Shown in pieces: positions 35,399 to 46,731 of a stretch of DNA of 64,000 bases. The notes below the pieces were generated by a model. It was not told where the DNA came from. It did not search any database and was given only the letters and a program-made list of their open reading frames with translations. Every line of letters starts with the position of its first letter. Position 1 is the first letter of the stretch. This stretch comes from Astrocystis sublimbata (Eukaryota > Ascomycota > Sordariomycetes > Xylariales > Xylariaceae), in NCBI GenBank assembly GCA_022453515.1, contig JAJNNY010000093.1, positions 39,513-103,512 of the forward strand, given 5' to 3'. Position numbers and translations under genes: made by a program.

Positions 35399-36988
35399 AT
35401 GGCCGCCGTAACATATAGTGGCACGATGGCCATTTCATACAACCAACTAGAAGACTCTAATCTGAATATCAGGCTATTACGCCTACGACAACCTCAACCT
35501 CATCAACCCAATACACTCGGCATAGAACTCGAAGAGTACCCGTTGGCGGATGTGCACGGTCAATTCATCGCAGTTTCGCATCACTGGACTTCGTCAACAA
35601 AACCACGATGGATGAACGGAAAGGTATTCCTCGTCGGCGACGACTTGTTACGGCTCCTGCAGCAGCTGAAGGATGTCGAGGCATCTCTAATATCAAGTAT
35701 CGCGGATTTCAAAGGGTTCTGGATTGACGCCATCTGCATGAATCAAGATGACGATGTCCGCAACGCAGAAAAGGCCAATCAGCTGAGACTGATGTCCCAG
35801 ATCTATCTAAATGCCAATTACTGCCTTGCGGTTCTGGGAGCTACAGATGACAAATTCTTACAATCAGCTATCAAGCACCTGCAGGGAGGCAATGCCGCGC
35901 AATTACGAGTGCTCACGGCCTCTTACTCAAGTAGCCTCTCTTTTCGAGTCGAGATGCACGGGCTCAAGCGGTTGTTCAAACTGCCCTACTTCAGAAGAGT
36001 ATGGATTTTGCAAGAGGTGATTTTATCCGAAAGAGTTCGGGTACTTTACGGCTCGGATCTTGTGGACTGGGACGAGCTCACGGTCTTATCGAGCAGCCTT
36101 CATCATCTTTCAGAAAAGCCTGAACAAATGTCTACCAACCACCGCGCTTGGGTCGCAAGCATGATGCGAACGCCGGCCTACTCCGTCATTGTCGAGCGAT
36201 ACAAATTCCGACGTAGTCAGCAAAAGCCCTCGATAGTGGATTTGATCGATCGCTTCTGCATCTGGGAGAGTACCGAGTCCGTCGACAGAGTCTTGGCGCA
36301 TGCGAACTTGTGCTCCGAAGACATCGTCGCGGACAGAGCTAGCAAGGAGAAGTTATACCAGCGCATCACGTCACAAGTCAATCTGCATGGGATCAGCGAC
36401 GAAGTAGAAGAAGAGTTCCACAAGCTGCTCCGTCATATACTGAGACTATCGACTCTCCGTTCACCTTCAGGCAACGCAGCAAATCCAACGAATACCTTCT
36501 TTCCAGAGCAGCCGCAAGCTCTTTCCACTCCAGTCATAAACGGCTCTGTCTCTAATGATACGCCTGGAATACCTTCCGATCAAATCCGTCCCAACGCTCT
36601 TGAGACGCTTTCCGAATCCCGACGGCGACGACTTGAGGAACGACTTGAGATTTCTCGACAAAACGCAATAATCGCAAATCGAACGCCAGTGCCGAATGCT
36701 CAATCAAGCCCACCAATTCCGGTCAAGTCAGACCTTCAAGTTGAAAAGATTAGATTCCCTCAGACTCGAACCGCAACAAACGAAGTATTTGGCCGGCAAC
36801 ATCATGCCATCAGCACCCAGCGCAGAACGAATCAATTCGAAACCCTCCAACCTGTCATGCGATATTACGATAATTCGCCCTCGGAGACACATACACAAAA
36901 ACGCAAAGCCCCTGCTACCTACATTGATCCGGATTCTGCGCTGCTGTGGGGGACATCCGCTTTTGAGAGACGTCCCGTAAGAGGATAG
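35399..36988 (+). CDS. HET-domain protein (second, divergent class)
   Basis: 529 residues, single exon. HET landmarks: FIAVSHHWTSSTKPRW (~57-72), FWIDAICMNQDDDVRNAEKA (~109-128), ANYCLAVLGATDD, and LPYFRRVWILQEVILSERV (~193-211). The domain is preceded by an LxIRLLRL motif, as in tol/HET-6-like proteins. The C-terminal ~170 residues are low-complexity, Ser/Pro/Thr/Asn-rich and probably disordered. A second ATG at 35426 is possible. It differs clearly from the neighbouring HET protein in sequence around the domain, so the pair is not a recent duplication. Function in incompatibility is family knowledge only. Confidence 0.88.
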   Translation: MAAVTYSGTMAISYNQLEDSNLNIRLLRLRQPQPHQPNTLGIELEEYPLADVHGQFIAVSHHWTSSTKPRWMNGKVFLVGDDLLRLLQQLKDVEASLISSIADFKGFWIDAICMNQDDDVRNAEKANQLRLMSQIYLNANYCLAVLGATDDKFLQSAIKHLQGGNAAQLRVLTASYSSSLSFRVEMHGLKRLFKLPYFRRVWILQEVILSERVRVLYGSDLVDWDELTVLSSSLHHLSEKPEQMSTNHRAWVASMMRTPAYSVIVERYKFRRSQQKPSIVDLIDRFCIWESTESVDRVLAHANLCSEDIVADRASKEKLYQRITSQVNLHGISDEVEEEFHKLLRHILRLSTLRSPSGNAANPTNTFFPEQPQALSTPVINGSVSNDTPGIPSDQIRPNALETLSESRRRRLEERLEISRQNAIIANRTPVPNAQSSPPIPVKSDLQVEKIRFPQTRTATNEVFGRQHHAISTQRRTNQFETLQPVMRYYDNSPSETHTQKRKAPATYIDPDSALLWGTSAFERRPVRG

Positions 36989-37211
36989 AATGTGACGATG
37001 GATGTTCACTCTGGGCATACTGAGACTGGAAAGTGAGATCAGGTCGGGAACCAACCATAGCGCCTAGTTGCAAATAAGGCATTCTATGTTTACATTGATC
37101 TAGCTGGATGCATGAAAGCCGGATTCTCCGGGTTCGAAGGGTGGTAATACACGATGTCCCATGACACTAGATGTATCGGCCGGAAGACCATTCTGTTTGC
37201 ATCATGCATGC

Positions 37212-38892
37212 TTAGAGTTTGGAAACCACCTCAGCACCACCGCTAAATCATAAGCACGTTAGTATTACCCCGGGTATAAACGAAAAGGACCGGGTTCACT
37301 CACTGCACGATCTTCTCCGTCTCAGTCGCGACCGCCTCGCCAAGCTCTTTAGCGACCCGCGAGAACATCTCGTAAGTCCGGCGACGCACGTCATGGTGCG
37401 CGCCCGACAAATGGCCCGCAACATTGTGTACGAAGTTCGCCTGCTGGCCCTCAGTCCTACCGAGGACCTTCCAAAGCCCGGTCGCCTGCTCGTAATCTTC
37501 AGGCTTCACCTCGCCAAACAAGCCGGTGACGACCTCGCCAGCCCACTTCTCGTGCGCGGTGGCCGCAGTCTTGTACGTCAGCGGCCTTGTCGTGCTCGGG
37601 TAGTTGGGGTTGGCCCCGTAGTTCCCGTTGACGGCCATCGCGCCGTCTCGCTGGAACGGGTTGAAGCCCTGCAGCGGCGCGTTCACGGGGATCTGCTGGT
37701 AGTTCACGCCCAGCCGATGACGCTGCGTGTCGGGGTACGAGAAGAGTCGCGATTGCAGAACCGGGTCGGCGGATGGCTCGACGCCCGGCACTACGTGCGA
37801 CGGCGAGAAGGCCACCTGCTCCATCTCCGCGAAGTAGTTCTCGACGTTCCGGTTCAGCGTGAGCTTGCCGAAGGGCCGGAGCGGCACGTCCTTCTGCGGC
37901 CACACTTTGGTCAGGTCGAAGACGTTCCACTTGAACTTCTCCGCCTCGGCGGGCGTGAGCGTCTGCACGTAGACGGTCCAGCTGGGGTATTCGCGTCGCT
38001 TGATGGCTTCGAAGAGATCTTGCGTGCTCCAGTCGGGGTTCTCGGCTGCCATTTTGGTGGCCTCTTCGTTGGTGAAGGCCTTGTTGCCTTGGTCTGTCTT
38101 CAGGTGGATTTGGGTGTACAGGAATGAACCGTCTGGCTTGATCCACTTGTATGTGTGGCCGGAATATCTGGCAATGTCAGCAATTTAGGCCCCGGAACAT
38201 GGGGGCTGATGTTTACATACCCGTTCATATAACGGTATGAATACGGCGTTCCGCGATCAGAGAACAGGTGCATTATCTGGTGAATCGCCTCTTGATGGGT
38301 TGAGAGGTAGTCCCAGAACATAGTAGCATCCTTGAGATTGGTCTGCGGATTCCGCTTTTGCGTATGAATGAAGATAGGGAAATTGACCGGATCTCTCAAG
38401 AAGAAGATGGGAGTATTGTTGAAAACCCAATCCCAGTTCCCCTCCTGTGTGTAGAACTTGACCGCAAACCCTCTCGGGTCGCGGGCAGTGTCCGCAGATC
38501 CCTTCTCACCGCCAACGGTCGAGAATCGTGTAATCAGAGGTGTCTTCTTGCCTACACCTAGAAGCATGTCGATGGTCGTGAGATCACTGATGTCGTGAGT
38601 TACCTCGAACTACACGGGTGTGTTAGCTGCTCGTTTCTGTCTCTGTAGGACGTATGCTCACTTCACCGTAGGCGCCAGCGCCCTTGGCATGGACGACTCG
38701 CTCAGGAATGCGCTCGCGGTCGAAGTGAGCTAGTTGATCTATGAGGTGAAAATCTTGAAGCAACAACGGCCCCATGGGCCCAACGCGCTGCCACGCGGAT
38801 GGGTTCTCAACGGGGGCGCCATTGGAGGTTGTGTATACAGGCTTCTCGTTGTACCTGTAGGTAGAGGCGTTGGGTTTCCCTGGTGGACTCAT
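37212..38892 (-). CDS. peroxisomal monofunctional heme catalase with spliced C-terminal SKL
   Basis: 504 residues, converting H2O2 to water and O2. Four exons: 38892-38662, 38609-38221, 38167-37304, 37242-37212 (introns 52, 53 and 61 bp). The catalytic His is in [11 protein letters not shown] (His ~68), the catalytic Asn in [11 protein letters not shown] (~141), and the heme-ligand Tyr in [15 protein letters not shown] (Tyr ~351). The last exon encodes only ten residues ending SKL, a canonical PTS1 peroxisome signal. If the last intron is retained, translation stops at once (CAG TGA) and the SKL is lost. The donor GTGAGT and branch ACTAAC are strong. Small-subunit (~500 residue) clade. Confidence 0.93.
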
Positions 38893-39101
38893 GTTGGCGA
38901 CCGATTACTCACTGCTTGATGCTTGAGAGGTTAATTCTGAACGACTTCAAACTCGCGATGGACGGGTGAGATCAGCAAAATGCTGATAAACCACAGCGGC
39001 CAACCACTTATATTCACCATAAGCTTGGGGCGACACCATGTCGCACTACTCGGCCGTAGCGCAGGGCCATCTTGCTAGCCTCCCGCCGGAGCCTGCCATG
39101 T
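38893..39101. promoter_or_regulatory. catalase promoter region
   Basis: Upstream of the catalase ATG and directly abutting the MITE at 39102, which therefore sits only ~210 bp from the start codon. No individual site is recognised. Confidence 0.35.
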
Positions 39102-39357
39102 GGGGGTAAGATTAAGTGTCCGGTGTAGGTAGGTGAGGTGTAGTTGAGTACAGGTAGATGTCGGCATGTAGTATAATAAATATTCCTTTAACGGTAGAAT
39201 AACTATTGTATAATTAATGAGCTATACTTAAATAACTACTGTATAACTAGGTAATAATAAAACAATAAGCATTATATAAACTACTAAGAACCTGGTTGGA
39301 AGTATCTTATCTATTTTATGTGGCACCTCGGACCCGGACACTTAATGCAACTCCCCC
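39102..39357. mobile_element. MITE family A, complete copy (ATTAAGTGTCCGG termini)
   Basis: 256 bp, bounded by GGGGGTAAGATTAAGTGTCC and the inverted CGGACACTTAATGCAACTCC-CCC. The AT-rich interior holds two imperfect internal copies of a ~20-bp block (AATAACTAYTGTATAA). No transposase. Partial copies lie at 51764-51925 and 62211-62356. A target-site duplication is not clear. Confidence 0.85.
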
Positions 39358-40106
39358 TTGCCTGCGTCCTATCAAGTCGAGCTATTACTAAGTTTGCCTG
39401 TTCGACTCGAGATCTCGACCCGAGTGAAGGGTAAGCTAGCCTAAGCCTAATTAGCAGTTGCTACGGTATTACGGCTCCGTTTACCGGTCTCGTGATAGTG
39501 GGACGTGTGACGTGTATTTTTGCTACCTGTTTGGGATTAATATAGATAGCAGAAGTGACCGATCACGGCGGTTCATGTTAATTATCCGGTTAATTATTCA
39601 CCATCACCCTATGGGGAGTCTAAATTGTTTATCTATAAACCAGTATGATCCCTTGCAAGCTGTTGTTGAATGTGCGCATCGATTTGACCGAGGATTAATA
39701 AGTAAGCATGCTAGGGCCACGTTGGGTAGCAGAGCTTGATGGCGACAGTACAGCACAAGCCCGTCAATTGTCTAAAGGATATACCTGCTATCATCGCATT
39801 TACGAAGTAATTTCAGACTAAGCGATATCCGACATTCCGACAGATGAATCGCAAGCCTACTGTCAGAGTAGTATAAGTGCGAAAAATGTGCTTCAGAGTT
39901 CTACTGTGAAGTTTGACCGCATCTGCCTGAACAGGGGGCTGAGCCCCTACCAAACCCTCAGGCCAGCGCCTCACAGCGCTTCGGCAACGGGTAACTTTGC
40001 GCAAAGGCAAAAAGACAATGTAAGGAGTTAAGAATTCATGACACACGCCTTGCATCATGAATTCAAAACCCTTCTATATTGATCACTCATTTTCTGGACT
40101 CAGAAA
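39358..40106. other. intergenic, no recognisable gene
   Basis: Short open frames such as 39458-39739 have no family resemblance. Nothing else is seen. Confidence 0.5.
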
Positions 40107-41203
40107 TCACCTATACGGATTATCGGGTGCGAACTCCGCCTTCCATAAACCTTTCTTCTCCCTGATCTGCAACTGCATCCCCTGAAGCAGCCGGTAGACA
40201 GTCCGCAGCGTTGGCATCGGGACGCCTTTCGCCTCGCCCTCTCGCAATGGCTCACCCACGATTGTCTCGATCTCCATAAAGTTGTCCTTCTCCATATCCT
40301 GACACATGCTCGGTTTGAATGCCGTGTCTGTTGGATCAGCGCGGATGACGATATCGGGAACATCTTCAGGCAGGTGGACGTCATTCGCACGCGCTGCTGC
40401 CATCACTTCGAACATGATCGGCCGAATCAAATCATCGATGATCTGCTCGCTCATGCGCATTCGCGCCGTGTCCATGCGCAGAATGGCAGCGACCGGGTTG
40501 TAGGACGCATTGTACACTAGCTTGCGCCACCGCGAAAACTTCACATCGGCTTCGAAGACGACATCCAGCTTGTTGGCGGCGTTGTATATCTCTACGTAGC
40601 GGCGCGCCGCCTTTTCTGACACTTCGGGCGGCACGCCAGGATTGTCGAACGGGCCGATCTTTTGCACGTCTGTATCATCGTGCAGGATCTTGCCGTGTGA
40701 TGTTTCTGTAGCGCCAATGTAGGAAATGCTGCTGATGATGGGGTTTGTCGGGAAGCGCTCTATGAGCGGCTTCTCGACGTTGAGTCCGTTCTGGGATAAC
40801 ACAATCGCCGTCTTTCCGACCGTCACGGCTGGTGCGATGATGTCTGCCACGCTGGGTGGGATGTCCGGGATGTTCTTGGTTGTCACCACGATGAAGTCGA
40901 AGGGTCGTAGTTTCTCATCTCTCACGTTAGGAACCGTCTTGCAGACTCACGAAGTATTAGTGCATCTCCGTAGATCCAGACGCGATGGACTAGAATTCAC
41001 TCACTCCCGGTAGGCCTCCAGCCCTTGATATGGTGGCCATGTTCAATTGAATCGATGTCCATACCGTTTTTCTCAACTGCCGCATAGTTCGATCTCATCA
41101 CAGCCGTGACTTCTGCTTTGCCCCCGATCTCAAGCGCATAGGCCGCCATCGCACCTACACCACCCGTGCCGACGACCAACACTCTCGCTTTCGCCTGCAC
41201 CAT
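40107..41203 (-). CDS. ketopantoate reductase (2-dehydropantoate 2-reductase)-like protein
   Basis: 345 residues in two exons, 41203-41005 and 40945-40107 (59-bp intron, CACTAATAC branch). Rossmann motif VLVVGTGGVGAMAA at ~8-21, then FIVVTTKNIPD and LSQNGLNVEKP, both typical of ApbA/PanE proteins. C-terminal helical domain with KLVYNASYNPVAAILRMDT (catalytic Lys-Asn region). The acceptor is chosen because it gives the family-like RPTxIxKTVP join. Fungi often carry several PanE paralogues, so pantothenate synthesis is not certain. The start at 41203 puts the Rossmann motif near residue 8; the frame continues upstream but that part is AT-rich and unlike the family. Confidence 0.88.
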
Positions 41204-42542
41204 GATAACTAGCGTGATAAATTTGATTTTTAAAATGAGGTTCGCATTTAAATTTAATAGAGTCACTTGAAACGATGCAGAAAATGATGAGCCAATTATG
41301 AGTGAAATTGCTTTCAATAGCAGCATAGCTCATGAGCTTGCTGGATCTCCCCACATCACGTCAGTCCTCCGATAATGGATGCATGCCCCGCTCGGGGCAT
41401 CTCTCATGCATAACGCCTTGGCGAATAATTTTCAGAATATGAGAATGCCAGCTCTAGATTTTTCTTACCTTTCAACCAATTCTTGAAGTTTCAGGTAGAG
41501 CCTTGAGTGGTAGTCGCAGCGATCGGTACATAAAACTCTCAGAAAGCGATGTGTTGTTCAAAGTAACACAGTGACAGGTGGCCTGAGGGACTCATACAAC
41601 ACTAAAATAATTACATTGTAGTACATTCTACAGTAAGATCCTTTAGCAGGGCAATTATTGAAGCCTAATACATCTATTATAAGACTAGCAATGAAAGGGA
41701 TGTTTTTCTCTTGGGATTATAAGCCTGTTCAACATGTCAGTGTAGTAGCAACAAAGCAAACCTTATAAGATAATACTCCAAGCACACCCTGCTTAACTTA
41801 TAAGTGAACGGTCTAGGGCCAGTAGTTAATAACTGATTATTCGTTAATATAATGAAAGATTACTAATATCAAAAACCAAAGCGAACAATGTCGACTTAAA
41901 TAAAGAAATAAAGGTAACAGAACGCGGTACAAGTAGAGGTTTGAGTGTATTCAGACTAGAGTGACCTCGCGGCAGCTAATCCAGGGTTGTGATAATGACC
42001 ATTGTCATTATCATGGCGACAATGCCGTGCTTTTCCGTCTAGTTCCGAAGAACGAACATGTAGCAATGGATGAGAACAGCTCAATGATGCCCGTGAGAGC
42101 AAAATGCTAAAATGCTTCAGATCTTATTTTGAACCACATGTTCACCGTGGTCTGATACTATAGAAACACATGGTTTAGCTGTAAGCCAGTTACCACGTGT
42201 CTTATCACTGGAATAGGGATGGCCTGGTTCGGGAAATTCTTGTACCTGCGTCTTAATGCAAGCTGCATTATACAACTTGTTGCTAATTCCGGTCATCAAG
42301 AAACAGCTCACGTAGAAAGGAAGTTCTGATCCGTTGGTACATATCAACAACATAATTATGAAACTATAGTAAATTTTATGAAATCTATCTAATACAGTGA
42401 AAACATTAGCCAACCCCCCCCCCTCCACAGACCGATAATGGGGACTAGATGACCTTGTGCGGCGCAGAAATAGGACTAATCTCACCCGGTTAATGAGGAA
42501 GAAAGTTGACCATTTCTATTGCCCACCTTTTAGGGTTGCTCG
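41204..42542. other. 1.3-kb AT-rich intergenic region
   Basis: AT-rich between ~41580 and 41940, with a run of nine or more C at ~42414. A minus-strand open frame at 42117-42485 is not recognisable. No transposon ends identified. Confidence 0.45.
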
Positions 42543-42758
42543 TTAATGATCGCTTTCCGGTGATGGCAGATGTGCATGATCTTCGCACCTCACATTAACG
42601 AATTTTATTTCATGATCAGCCTGTGCGTCGAAGTTCTGGCAAGCTTCTGAGCCAATGCCTCCTGACCGAGGGTTTGCCTCTTCCCAGGCCGGGCAAGCTC
42701 GAATGTATAGGAATGTCAAGCAGTGGCAGGCCCATTGTTTCCACACCTCTGTACACAT
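42543..42758 (-). CDS. small cysteine-containing protein (paralogue of the one at 48966)
   Basis: 71 residues, no signal peptide or membrane segment. It aligns along nearly its whole length with the 66-residue product at 48966-49166: about 31 identical positions of ~60, including six cysteines (2, 11, 13, 22, 40, 58). Shared core: MCxxVxxxWxCxCL, IRACxxWEEAxP, IGSExC, HEI, NVRCxD. The paired Cys suggest metal binding or disulfides, but the cytosolic N-terminus favours zinc. Conservation against a second copy in the window is the main coding evidence. I do not know a named family for it. Confidence 0.65.
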   Translation of the reverse strand: MCTEVWKQWACHCLTFLYIRACPAWEEANPRSGGIGSEACQNFDAQADHEIKFVNVRCEDHAHLPSPESDH

Positions 42759-43461
42759 CGTGATTGTTATTGTTGCTGTCGTTACTTTACCGTTGGATTT
42801 GGAATGCAGAAGTTGAAGTAAGTGTTGAAGCTGTAATAATTCACGAGTGAAATGAAACTTTGCATATCAATATGGGCGAATCGCCGGCCTTGTATCTCAA
42901 ATGAAGCAATTAAACAATGCCTTTCGGGATAATAGCCTTTGTAGTATATCTTTGACGCCCCCGACGGTTTGTTATGAACAGGCGCTCGACTGTCCTTTAT
43001 TTAGTGGCAACAAAGTTATTGTTTTTAGACACTATTTCTACACACGTTTTAAACCGCTTTCTACCTTTACAAAAGGGGAGAAACACCCTTTCGATTAAAG
43101 CCTTGTTAATCGAAGATCAAAAGTAATTAAAGAAAAGAATGCGCTTCTCACACATATGAAATTTAGCAAGGGCGAGGGAGAAAGGGTTTACAAACATGTG
43201 GGGGATTGTTTTTCACTAGTTGATCTATTATCATAGTTTCGTATAGATCAGCTATTATACCGAAAACGGGCTTGCCAATAAGGAATTGGCTCCCTACCTA
43301 AGTAGATTGACTTAAGCAACAATTGAAAAATATTTTCCTAATTATAATAGTATCTACCCCCTAGTATTACCCCTATTTAACTTTCCTGCTTTCTATGTGA
43401 GGTATTTGGGCCAGAATTGTCCGTACGCCTTTTGGTTCAGAGACTTAGGAGTTCGAGGGCT
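42759..43461. other. intergenic, no recognisable gene
   Basis: AT-rich towards 43200-43400. Open frames on the plus strand (42901-43098, 43417-43629) lack any family motif; the second overlaps the gene below in antisense. Confidence 0.45.
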
Positions 43462-44352
43462 TCATCGCCTAAACTCGATTCTTGTGTTATGGTTGACGTT
43501 TATTATGATGTTGGGGTCGTTGTGATTGTTGTTAGTAGTGTCCTTGTTACTTTCATCACTCGTCGTCTTCGTGTCGGAATGGTGCACACGACGGTAGGTT
43601 CTGGCACACCGCCAATCTGTATTATGTGACGTTGTTTTGAGCCGCGGCCATTTTCCTTCCGACGCTTCTGACGCCTCGTACTGACATACCAGACGTGGTC
43701 TATCAGTGAGAAGAAGTGTCGGTGTTTCTGGTGTCGTCGCTGACCGCGGGTGCTCGAACATTCGAACTATGACCGCCGACGGAGCATGTTGGCCCAATGG
43801 ACGATAAAACTTGCGGGTGCGACCAGGAACGTTGATTTCAAAGCAGCCTCCTCTTCTTGTATCGAGAAGGCCTAGGTCGTAGATGACCGACCCGGTCGTT
43901 GCTGCGTGAGGTTTGGTCCTGCTGGTTGGTGCATGCCAATGGTGAGATACTCTGACTATCGGCAGGGGCTTTGGGGATGTGGTGCAGATACACCATATGC
44001 GCTTGTAATACCCCTTGCTTATGACATAGTCTCTCATTTCCCCGCACACCTGCGGCAGGTTGGGAACAGTATCGCACAGTAATTCGAATGACCGTTGCGT
44101 CTGTCCAGCAGAGGTGTAGAAGCTGAATTCGGGCCCCGTGGGCAGCAGATAGTCGTAAATCATGAACCTCACCTCGGGCGGCAGGCGCCCAAGCTCCCCC
44201 GGTAGGCATGACCCCGTGTTAAAGCTATGCCGTTTTTGAGTATACATCTGGACCCGTACAAAGTTGTCGACTTCCAGGTGGTAGATAGAAAAGTCACCGA
44301 AAAGATCGGATTCTCCGCCATCGGACTTTACTGCGTGCTGTAATTCGGCCAT
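43462..44352 (-). CDS. hypothetical protein with F-box-like/2EXR-type motif
   Basis: 296 residues, single exon. LGRLPPEVRFMIYDYLLP (~54-71) matches the short F-box-like motif that opens many fungal 2EXR/F-box-like proteins. It is followed by QVCGEMRDYVISKGYYK (~101-117), the position where such proteins carry QVCRQLRxE. The last ~70 residues are Ser/Thr/Asn/Asp-rich and probably disordered. F-box proteins recruit substrates to SCF ubiquitin ligases; that role is not established for this fungal group. No splice signals needed. Confidence 0.6.
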   Translation of the reverse strand: MAELQHAVKSDGGESDLFGDFSIYHLEVDNFVRVQMYTQKRHSFNTGSCLPGELGRLPPEVRFMIYDYLLPTGPEFSFYTSAGQTQRSFELLCDTVPNLPQVCGEMRDYVISKGYYKRIWCICTTSPKPLPIVRVSHHWHAPTSRTKPHAATTGSVIYDLGLLDTRRGGCFEINVPGRTRKFYRPLGQHAPSAVIVRMFEHPRSATTPETPTLLLTDRPRLVCQYEASEASEGKWPRLKTTSHNTDWRCARTYRRVHHSDTKTTSDESNKDTTNNNHNDPNIIINVNHNTRIEFRR

Positions 44353-45099
44353 GGTGCCAGGATCATAGAGGTACTCAGTTATTCAGGTGTTCCAAGTTGA
44401 GATTTCGTGTAAAGGGAGGCTGTGGACAAGGTTGGCTAAACACTCGACCGAGGGTTATTTAGGCAGCAGTGTGCTTACGTTTGATTTTATTGGCTTACTT
44501 TAAAGATTTGTTTAACACTGTGTTATCGGTTGCCACCAAAACAATTGTCTCCGTCAAATGAGTGCCACCAAAATTAGTAAACATAGATTATAAGCATCTA
44601 GCCCTGAATGCATGTCTTACAAACACATTACGTGCAATAAGCGCTTGACAATCGAATCTTTTAGGCTTAGTGCTCCGAAACTTTAGCCCCATGCCCATGT
44701 CCATTTACTCTTCTTTGGATTCTAACATCTTTCTCAATGGTATCAACACATCTGTTAATGACTTAGACGGAAAGGAGCTATGAAGAACCAGCGATATCGC
44801 TCTTAATCATGTCGCTCGCCAGATGTACCCCGAGGTAATCACCAGCACCGCCAACACCCCCATGGTCAGATTCCAGGGACGTACTCAACAGCAATCAAGG
44901 CTGAAGAATGCATAGTGAGTTAAGGCCGCACGCTTGCCATCTCGTAGTAGTGTGAAAACGCTTAAAGCGCAGTGTTTATCGAGGTTCTGCTAAACAACGT
45001 GTGGCTTCAGGTCTTGGTAGTATACAATGTTCTATGTCGCCTTTGAAGTCTCTAGCCTACCACGCTAGAAAAATGTCCAAATGATCTCTCTTACGACGT
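44353..45099. other. intergenic, no recognisable gene
   Basis: Holds the upstream side of the gene ending at 44352 and the 3' flank of the thioesterase. Nothing conserved is seen. Confidence 0.45.
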
Positions 45100-46295
45100 T
45101 CAGAGCAGATGTTTACCTGAGGCATTAGACCTCGGTTCAGGTTTTGCTTCGCTACCCTTCAAATCTAACATTAGAGCAACATGATGACTTAGCATAATCA
45201 GTTGACCTTCAACATCTCGTACAATAACTTCTAGGTCAAATCTGCCGAGCTGGATCTGCTTGGATGTTACACGCACAGTAAGCCACTCGACTCCGTCGGT
45301 TGGCAGAGGCGTCTTGGTTTCTAGATTCATTGAGATTGTTGGGAGCCAGAGAGTGGCACGCGGAGTCGCTGATGACTCTTCTGATCCCCCGTCACCACGA
45401 GCTTGCTTTGCTGTATGTGCCCCGTCCAATCGAGGGCCCAGGAATATTCGGCGTACATCTGGAGATATGATGTATTCGTAAAGGTTGAAAGGAAAAGAGT
45501 CAACAATGTAGGGCAGCATAGCCTGTGTCATAGGCTCTCCGCTCGCTGTACGTATCCACATATCCAAGAAGCCAGGAATGATGGGATCCGACTGGGGAAG
45601 GAAGAAACGCAAATTGCCCAGCGAGCGGATTGAAGATTTTAGAGCTGCAGGTAGCAAAGTCTCCTGCCAAGCCGTGTCTTTGCCAGTCGCGCATAAGGAT
45701 GGGAAGTCGGGGCTATCGTGCGATGGTGCAGCAGAGTGTGCTGCTTCATATGCCGTCGGAATTGAGAGGCCCTCTTGTGCTTGGATATCGGCGTGTGTGG
45801 TATAGGCTAACACCTTTCTCTGAGACATGTGGGGGCTGACCCAGGGTGCCCGAGGTTGTAGATCGTTTTGCCAAAGAGTCAACTGCAACGTTGACAGCAG
45901 TCCCCCTCCGACTTTGATGTCCTCTATTGAGATGATAGCTGGACCGGGCGACATTTTTGATGGGAACTCGAAATGTGCAGCAACAGTATTATCGGGTTGG
46001 TCGTATAATGTCTCCACGTGCGCATTTGCGGCTTTGAGCAGGCACGAGGCCACGTAGCCACCGTTTGGGACTGTGGTTTCTCATATGATCAGCGACAAGT
46101 CAGTACGGAGAGGATAGATAGCGAAGAGAGTGGCATTTTGTGGGTGACTGAATTGGGCGGGACTCCGTGGCTAGTCTTACCACGATGGGCGCAAAAGCTT
46201 TCGTCCAATTCCACGCTGTACGTATGAGAATCTAACTTCTTGACCTTGACTGCGTCAGCAAAAGGGACATATTTGTGTGGCCTCACAGACTCCAT
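45100..46295 (-). CDS. acyl-CoA thioesterase-like (hotdog-fold) protein
   Basis: 361 residues in two exons, 46295-46181 and 46070-45100 (110-bp intron). The N-terminal HTYSVELDESFC (~23-34) followed by VPNGGYVAS (~39-47) is the signature of the thioesterase-like superfamily (double hotdog, TesB-related). A second half contains GFLDMWIRT and DGVEWLTVRV, the usual C-terminal hotdog strands. The acceptor at 46071 keeps the family spacing between Cys and VPxGGY. Such enzymes hydrolyse acyl-CoAs or release products in secondary metabolism. It sits beside the MFS transporter, transcribed in the same direction. Confidence 0.8.
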
Positions 46296-46731
46296 GATGC
46301 AATTTCTGACACGCCGTTTGGCCGTGAGTCAGTAGAGCCGGAATAGCGTCAAGCAGAGGCATATAACTCATCGAAGGCGCTTTGCATAACGATGGAACGA
46401 GGAGGGGGCCATGCGTGTCAAACTGGCAGAAGTAGGTGATAGATTGATCGCCAGAAACAAAGAGTAGCGCATCCGCCAGATTTACCGCCAGGCACCTCCA
46501 AGAGCACCTTTGATTGCTCAAGTGCCCAATCGGCACCATTCAACACCGGGGTACCCCGCCTCAGCCTGCTGAGCAATGTGTTTACCATTTGATCGAATGG
46601 CTTCGACATCGCAGCCTCCAGACTGATGACCCAAGTAATGTACACTGTTCCGGTAAATATTGCCAATACTAACAGATGCAATATGTGTTGACAACCTGCT
46701 TAGACACTGATTTGTTTACAAGTGACACCTA
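46296..46731. other. intergenic, no recognisable gene
   Basis: Two overlapping minus-strand frames (46255-46539, 46418-46681) have no recognised motif. A decayed gene fragment cannot be excluded. Confidence 0.4.

Noticed and set aside
37219..38127. 302-residue plus-strand open frame
   Set aside because: It is antisense to the catalase, whose catalytic and heme motifs are unmistakable; the plus-strand product is Arg/Leu/Val-rich with no motif.
39458..39739. 93-residue plus-strand frame
   Set aside because: No similarity to any known family and lies in ordinary intergenic DNA beside a MITE.
46255..46681. two overlapping minus-strand frames between thioesterase and MFS
   Set aside because: No recognisable domain and no splice pattern joining them; kept only as a note on the intergenic stretch.
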